Below are positions 16,401-19,207 of a stretch of 19,207 nucleotides of DNA, one piece after another. The position numbers and the translations under genes are program-made. The notes beneath the pieces are model-generated. The model worked only from the letters and a program-made list of their open reading frames with translations. It made no database searches and was not told where the DNA came from. The number at the start of each line of letters is the position of its first letter. Position 1 is the stretch's first letter. This DNA comes from an uncultured Lachnospiraceae bacterium (lineage in GTDB: Bacteria; Bacillota; Clostridia; Lachnospirales; Lachnospiraceae), in assembly GCA_905236275.1 (NCBI GenBank), contig CAJOPI010000223.1:1-19207 (forward strand). Reading direction: 5' to 3'.

Positions 16401-17483
16401 ATGTTTTCCGAACAAGGGCGGGTAAGTATAAAATACGAATACACCTTTTACATAAAGCACATAAGCGATCAGCATAAAGAGACAGGGCGAAACACACAAA
16501 AGGTATTTTGCAAAAATCCCAAAGCTTCTCTTCTTTATCGCAAAAGGTATCATCAGGATTCCTGCGGCAGCGGGTACCAGCATATTCGACGAATTCGATA
16601 AAATATTCGACGAAAAACAGATAAGTGCCAGCAGCCACCAATAACGTTTTATCCTGAAATCTTCTCTAATTTTTATAAAAAGAAGAATTATCACCGGAAG
16701 AACAATATTTCCGACAAGAGTTTTTCCCTCATAGCTTCTTGTAAGTAAAAATTCCGAACTCGTAAAGGTCGAGATATAAAAGAAATTCGCTATTGCGGCG
16801 AAGAAAAGCATTAAGAGCGTTTTTCCGTCTTTGTCAGAGAAAAGCTCCCTGCCTATCCTGTAATATATAATATTCGAAAGAATAAGCGAGCTTCCTGCCA
16901 TTATGGTCTTCGTCCATATAAGAGGATGAATACCGGTTATACGACACATTACAGCCTCTTCCATAGGATAGGTGGCAAAAAGATAGCGCATCTCAAAATG
17001 ATTCTGCCAGTCGCCGGTATAGGGGTTGTAGATATTCATTGTATCCGTTTCAAGCGAAGTTGTCACATTTGCCACATAGTAGGCTGCGTCAAGCGTGAAC
17101 TCATACGCATGAAGGATAAGCGCCGTCTGCAGCGCGACTATCAGAATACCCGCTATTATCACTATTGGATTTTCCTTTATATAGGCAATCGCTTCCGAAA
17201 AGCATTTTATCCATGCCTTTCTGTTGATAAGAGCTGAAATAATTACTATGAACGGCATCATTATTCCCCAGCAATATGCCAGCCATGTTAGCGGTCTCCA
17301 ATGGAGCATTATTATAAGGCATGGAATATCGAATACCGCATAGTAGAGGAAAAAACCCGTTATAATCGAAATTGTCGCTGACAACCGCGTTTCCTTGAAA
17401 CGCGAGGTTATCAGCGAGCCAAATGCAAAATATATTATGAAATTTACGCACGTCATAAGGACGGCTTCCAAAAAAACTATCAT
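16398..17483 (-). CDS. DUF6077-like polytopic membrane protein, N-terminal part (GT-C-like glycosyltransferase candidate)
   Basis: A 361-residue integral membrane protein with roughly eight to ten hydrophobic segments. After the early helices comes TLDAAYYVANVTTSLETD (about 130-147), followed by NPYTG. Later there is RSYEGKTLVGNIVLP (about 249-263). This arrangement, with an acidic residue (D132) in a loop after early helices, recalls GT-C enzymes that use polyprenyl-phosphate sugars. It also resembles the DUF6077 proteins I recall from Lachnospiraceae. The ATG at 17483 is preceded by GGGAG about 9 nt upstream. The gene ends at TGA 16398-16400 right after a membrane helix and the residues PPLFGKH. 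The next ORF continues in exactly the same frame, so this is probably the front half of a protein of about 660 residues. Calling it a glycosyltransferase is inference. Confidence 0.8.
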   Translation of the reverse strand: MIVFLEAVLMTCVNFIIYFAFGSLITSRFKETRLSATISIITGFFLYYAVFDIPCLIIMLHWRPLTWLAYCWGIMMPFIVIISALINRKAWIKCFSEAIAYIKENPIVIIAGILIVALQTALILHAYEFTLDAAYYVANVTTSLETDTMNIYNPYTGDWQNHFEMRYLFATYPMEEAVMCRITGIHPLIWTKTIMAGSSLILSNIIYYRIGRELFSDKDGKTLLMLFFAAIANFFYISTFTSSEFLLTRSYEGKTLVGNIVLPVIILLFIKIREDFRIKRYWWLLALICFSSNILSNSSNMLVPAAAGILMIPFAIKKRSFGIFAKYLLCVSPCLFMLIAYVLYVKGVFVFYTYPPLFGKH

Positions 17484-17487
17484 AGTT

Positions 17488-17805
17488 TTATTCTCCCTGC
17501 TGCAAATCCGCTACAGTTTCTTCGAGTGAACGGACACTGCCGTACAGGGTATTGATTTTCTGGTTCAGGGTATATATCGAAACAGAGGCAAATACGGCAA
17601 AGAGAATAATTATAACATATCCCGCTATTATAAGCCTCCACTTTGATTTTCCGGTCAAATCATCCTCCTCCTCATCCTCAGGAGCGGCTTTTACCGCCCT
17701 CAGTTCGTCTATTTTCCTGAATGCACCTTCAACCAATGCTCCGGTTCGCTTAACGCTGATGAGAAGCAGCAGAGCTATTATGATGAACAGAACGCGGATT
17801 ATCAT
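17488..17805 (-). CDS. Small two-helix membrane protein of unknown function
   Basis: A 105-residue protein I cannot assign to a family. Residues 1-16 are a hydrophobic helix ([16 protein letters not shown]). Next comes a charged segment with an acidic run EDEEEDD near residue 45. A second hydrophobic helix follows (about 59-79), and the C-terminal 25 residues look like an amphipathic coiled coil ([17 protein letters not shown]). The start ATG overlaps the fcl stop as ATGA, with GAGGAA about 8 nt upstream, so translation is coupled. The GT-C-like gene begins 4 nt after its stop. The size and layout (short helices, then a C-terminal coiled coil) vaguely recall DUF2304-type proteins that accompany glycosyltransferases, but this is only a layout resemblance. 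An accessory or scaffold role for the adjacent membrane transferase is inference. Confidence 0.8.
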   Translation of the reverse strand: MIIRVLFIIIALLLLISVKRTGALVEGAFRKIDELRAVKAAPEDEEEDDLTGKSKWRLIIAGYVIIILFAVFASVSIYTLNQKINTLYGSVRSLEETVADLQQGE

Positions 17806-18746
17806 TTTTTCAGTTCCTCTTCATCCTGTGCCAGATACCACTCGTATTCCATCCTTATACCGTCACGAAGGCTTACTTTTTCTTTCCAGCCGATATTATG
17901 AAGCTTTGAAACATCCATAAGCTTTCTCGGTGTTCCGTCGGGCATATCGGAGTTCCATACTATTTCGCCCTTGAATCCGACGATTTCCTTAACGATTTCG
18001 GCAAGGTCCTTTATTGATATTTCTTTTCCCGTACCGATATTTACGTGCTGTTCTCCGCTATAGTTTTCAAGGAGATATACACATGCATCAGCCATATCAT
18101 CAACATAGAGAAATTCCCGTAGAGGCTTTCCCGTACCCCAGAGCTCTACTGTCGGTGCATCTGCCTTCTTTGCATCATCGAATTTTCTGATGAGTGCCGG
18201 AAGTACGTGGCTGTTCTGCAGGTTGAAGTTATCATTCGGTCCGTAAAGGTTTGTCGGCATACAGCTGATGAAATCATCACCGTACTGTCTCTTGAAGAAT
18301 TTACACATTTCGAGACCTGCTATCTTTGCAATGGCATAGCCTTCGTTGGTTGTCTCAAGCGGACCCGTAAGCAGTGCGTCTTCTGTCATCGGCTGTGGTG
18401 CCATTTTCGGATATATACAGGAGCTTCCGAGGAATAAGAGTTTTTTTACCTTGAAGTCATGTGCTGCTTTTATCACGTTGCACTGTATCATTGAATTTAT
18501 GTATATAAAATCTGCCGGATAGGTCTGGTTTGCGTTTATTCCGCCCACATGCGCAGCCGCAAGTACCACGTAGTCCGGTCTTTCTTTTTCAAAGAATTCC
18601 ACTACTGCTGCCTGATTTGTCAGGTCGAGCTCTGAATGCGTCCTTTTTACTATATTTGTATAGCCAGCTTTTTCAAGACTTCTGACTATTGCAGAACCCA
18701 CAAGTCCCCTGTGTCCTGCAACATATATTTTTGCGTTCTTTTCCAT
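17802..18746 (-). CDS. fcl: GDP-L-fucose synthase (GDP-4-keto-6-deoxymannose epimerase/reductase)
   Basis: A 314-residue extended SDR enzyme of normal family length. It epimerises at C3 and C5 and reduces the Gmd product with NADPH to GDP-L-fucose. Visible motifs are the Rossmann motif GHRGLVG (residues 11-17), the SSC triad region (108-110), the catalytic YAIAK (Y137, K141) and H180 in NSHVLPALI. These match the Ser/Tyr/Lys and Cys/His residues known for GDP-fucose synthase. I chose the ATG at 18746 because an AAAGGA sequence lies just upstream and the protein then starts [14 protein letters not shown], in line with the family. An in-frame ATG at 18779 would add 11 residues but lies inside the long hairpin. 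Its stop overlaps the next start as ATGA. It sits directly after gmd, so the pair forms a complete GDP-fucose module. Confidence 0.95.
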   Translation of the reverse strand: MEKNAKIYVAGHRGLVGSAIVRSLEKAGYTNIVKRTHSELDLTNQAAVVEFFEKERPDYVVLAAAHVGGINANQTYPADFIYINSMIQCNVIKAAHDFKVKKLLFLGSSCIYPKMAPQPMTEDALLTGPLETTNEGYAIAKIAGLEMCKFFKRQYGDDFISCMPTNLYGPNDNFNLQNSHVLPALIRKFDDAKKADAPTVELWGTGKPLREFLYVDDMADACVYLLENYSGEQHVNIGTGKEISIKDLAEIVKEIVGFKGEIVWNSDMPDGTPRKLMDVSKLHNIGWKEKVSLRDGIRMEYEWYLAQDEEELKK

Positions 18747-18772
18747 TTTTGTCCTTTGTTTATTCCGGTTAC

Positions 18773-18847
18773 GCAGCATTATAAATATAACTTTTTACGT
18801 CAGAAAGCGTTTTTAACTGACGTAAAAAGTGATATTTTTAATGCTGC
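18773..18847. repeat. Long near-perfect inverted repeat in the gmd-fcl gap
   Basis: Left arm 18773-18803 and right arm 18817-18847 are 31 bp each and complementary at 29 of 31 positions. The innermost 14 bp (18790-18803 with 18817-18830) pair perfectly around a 13-nt AT-rich loop. As minus-strand RNA this forms one long hairpin between the gmd stop and the fcl ribosome binding site. The binding site stays outside the stem. No uridine run follows the stem directly, so it is not a typical intrinsic terminator. It could be an mRNA stabiliser or processing site, an attenuator, or a small palindromic mobile element. Confidence 0.85.
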
Positions 18848-18890
18848 TTATGTTTATTCATGCGTTAGTTAAGCTACGTTAAGCTAAAAT

Positions 18891-19207
18891 TCAGGCTTTT
18901 TTACTGTTACGATACTCCTCAGATGACATACCGGTGATGTCTTTCATGTCTGCGTCTACCATCATCGATACGAGCTCTGTGAAGCTGGTCTTTCTCTTCC
19001 AGCCGAGAACCTTTTCTGCCCTTGAAGGATCGCCCCAGAGGAGTTCTACCTCTGCCGGACGGAAGTATTTCGGGTTTACTTCTACGAGAACCTTGCCTGT
19101 TGCAGCATCTACGCCCTTTTCGTTTACGCCCTGTCCTCTCCAGTTGATATTTATGCCGACTTCCTTGAAGGCAAGCTCTGCAAATTCACGAACCGAATGG
19201 GTCTCAC
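18891..19207 (-). CDS. gmd: GDP-mannose 4,6-dehydratase, C-terminal part (5' end outside window)
   Basis: Partial gene. The frame is open from the right edge to a TGA at 18891-18893 and gives about 105 residues. The translation starts ETHSVREFAE and contains GVNEKG, VNPKYFRPAEVELL, GDPSRAEKVLGW and a KTSFTELVSMMVDAD-like end. This is the characteristic C-terminal substrate-binding region of Gmd, an NAD(P)-dependent SDR enzyme that converts GDP-D-mannose to GDP-4-keto-6-deoxy-D-mannose in the cytoplasm. The Rossmann domain and the catalytic Ser/Tyr/Lys lie beyond the window. The next gene, fcl, encodes the second step of the same pathway, which supports the call. The tail after the conserved region is short and ends SSEEYRNSKKA. 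A promoter for the operon would be upstream of this gene and cannot be seen. Confidence 0.95.
   Translation of the reverse strand, partial: ETHSVREFAELAFKEVGININWRGQGVNEKGVDAATGKVLVEVNPKYFRPAEVELLWGDPSRAEKVLGWKRKTSFTELVSMMVDADMKDITGMSSEEYRNSKKA

Noticed and set aside
18868..18886. Tandem 9-bp repeat gttaagcta downstream of gmd
   Set aside because: Two short copies in an AT-rich spacer, with no third copy or regulator nearby to suggest an operator.

Overview
The window is one block of surface-polysaccharide biosynthesis genes, all on the minus strand and so read from the right end to the left. It looks chromosomal and Firmicute-like, most likely Lachnospiraceae or a close clostridial relative. 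The reasons are strong AGGAGG-type ribosome binding sites, tight ATGA or TTGA gene overlaps, mid-40s GC by eye, a DUF6077-like membrane protein and a NeuB of the 'NYYD' subtype. This placement comes from family memory, not from a search. No rRNA, tRNA, CRISPR array, transposase or phage gene was seen.

Right part (19207 to about 17490): the 3' end of gmd and a complete fcl make GDP-L-fucose. They are separated by 144 bp holding a long, nearly perfect 31-bp inverted repeat. A small two-helix membrane protein follows, translationally coupled to fcl.

Middle part (17483 to about 10660): a GT-C-like polytopic protein is split in two by one in-frame TGA. Next come a GT2 glycosyltransferase, a polyprenyl-phosphate sugar-phosphate transferase that starts the lipid-linked repeat unit, two more GT2-type enzymes and a GT4 enzyme.

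Left part (10717 to 82): a Wzy-like polymerase/ligase, a Wzx-like flippase, a second Wzy-like protein clearly paralogous to the first, another GT2, a KpsS/KpsC-like capsule transferase, NeuB, a second flippase of a different subtype, and a fused CMP-sialate synthetase/PseG-like protein. NeuB plus the fusion indicate a nonulosonic (sialic-, legionaminic- or pseudaminic-like) acid. The capsule-type transferase next to neuB is the natural candidate to transfer it.

The inferred assembly is as follows. The sugar transferase loads undecaprenyl phosphate, the GTs add sugars that may include fucose and a CMP-activated nonulosonate, a flippase exports the unit and a Wzy polymerises it. Having two flippases and two paralogous polymerases suggests a composite locus or two glycans. 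No gap exceeds 300 bases; the largest are 18747-18890 and 5898-6027, and both contain palindromes.
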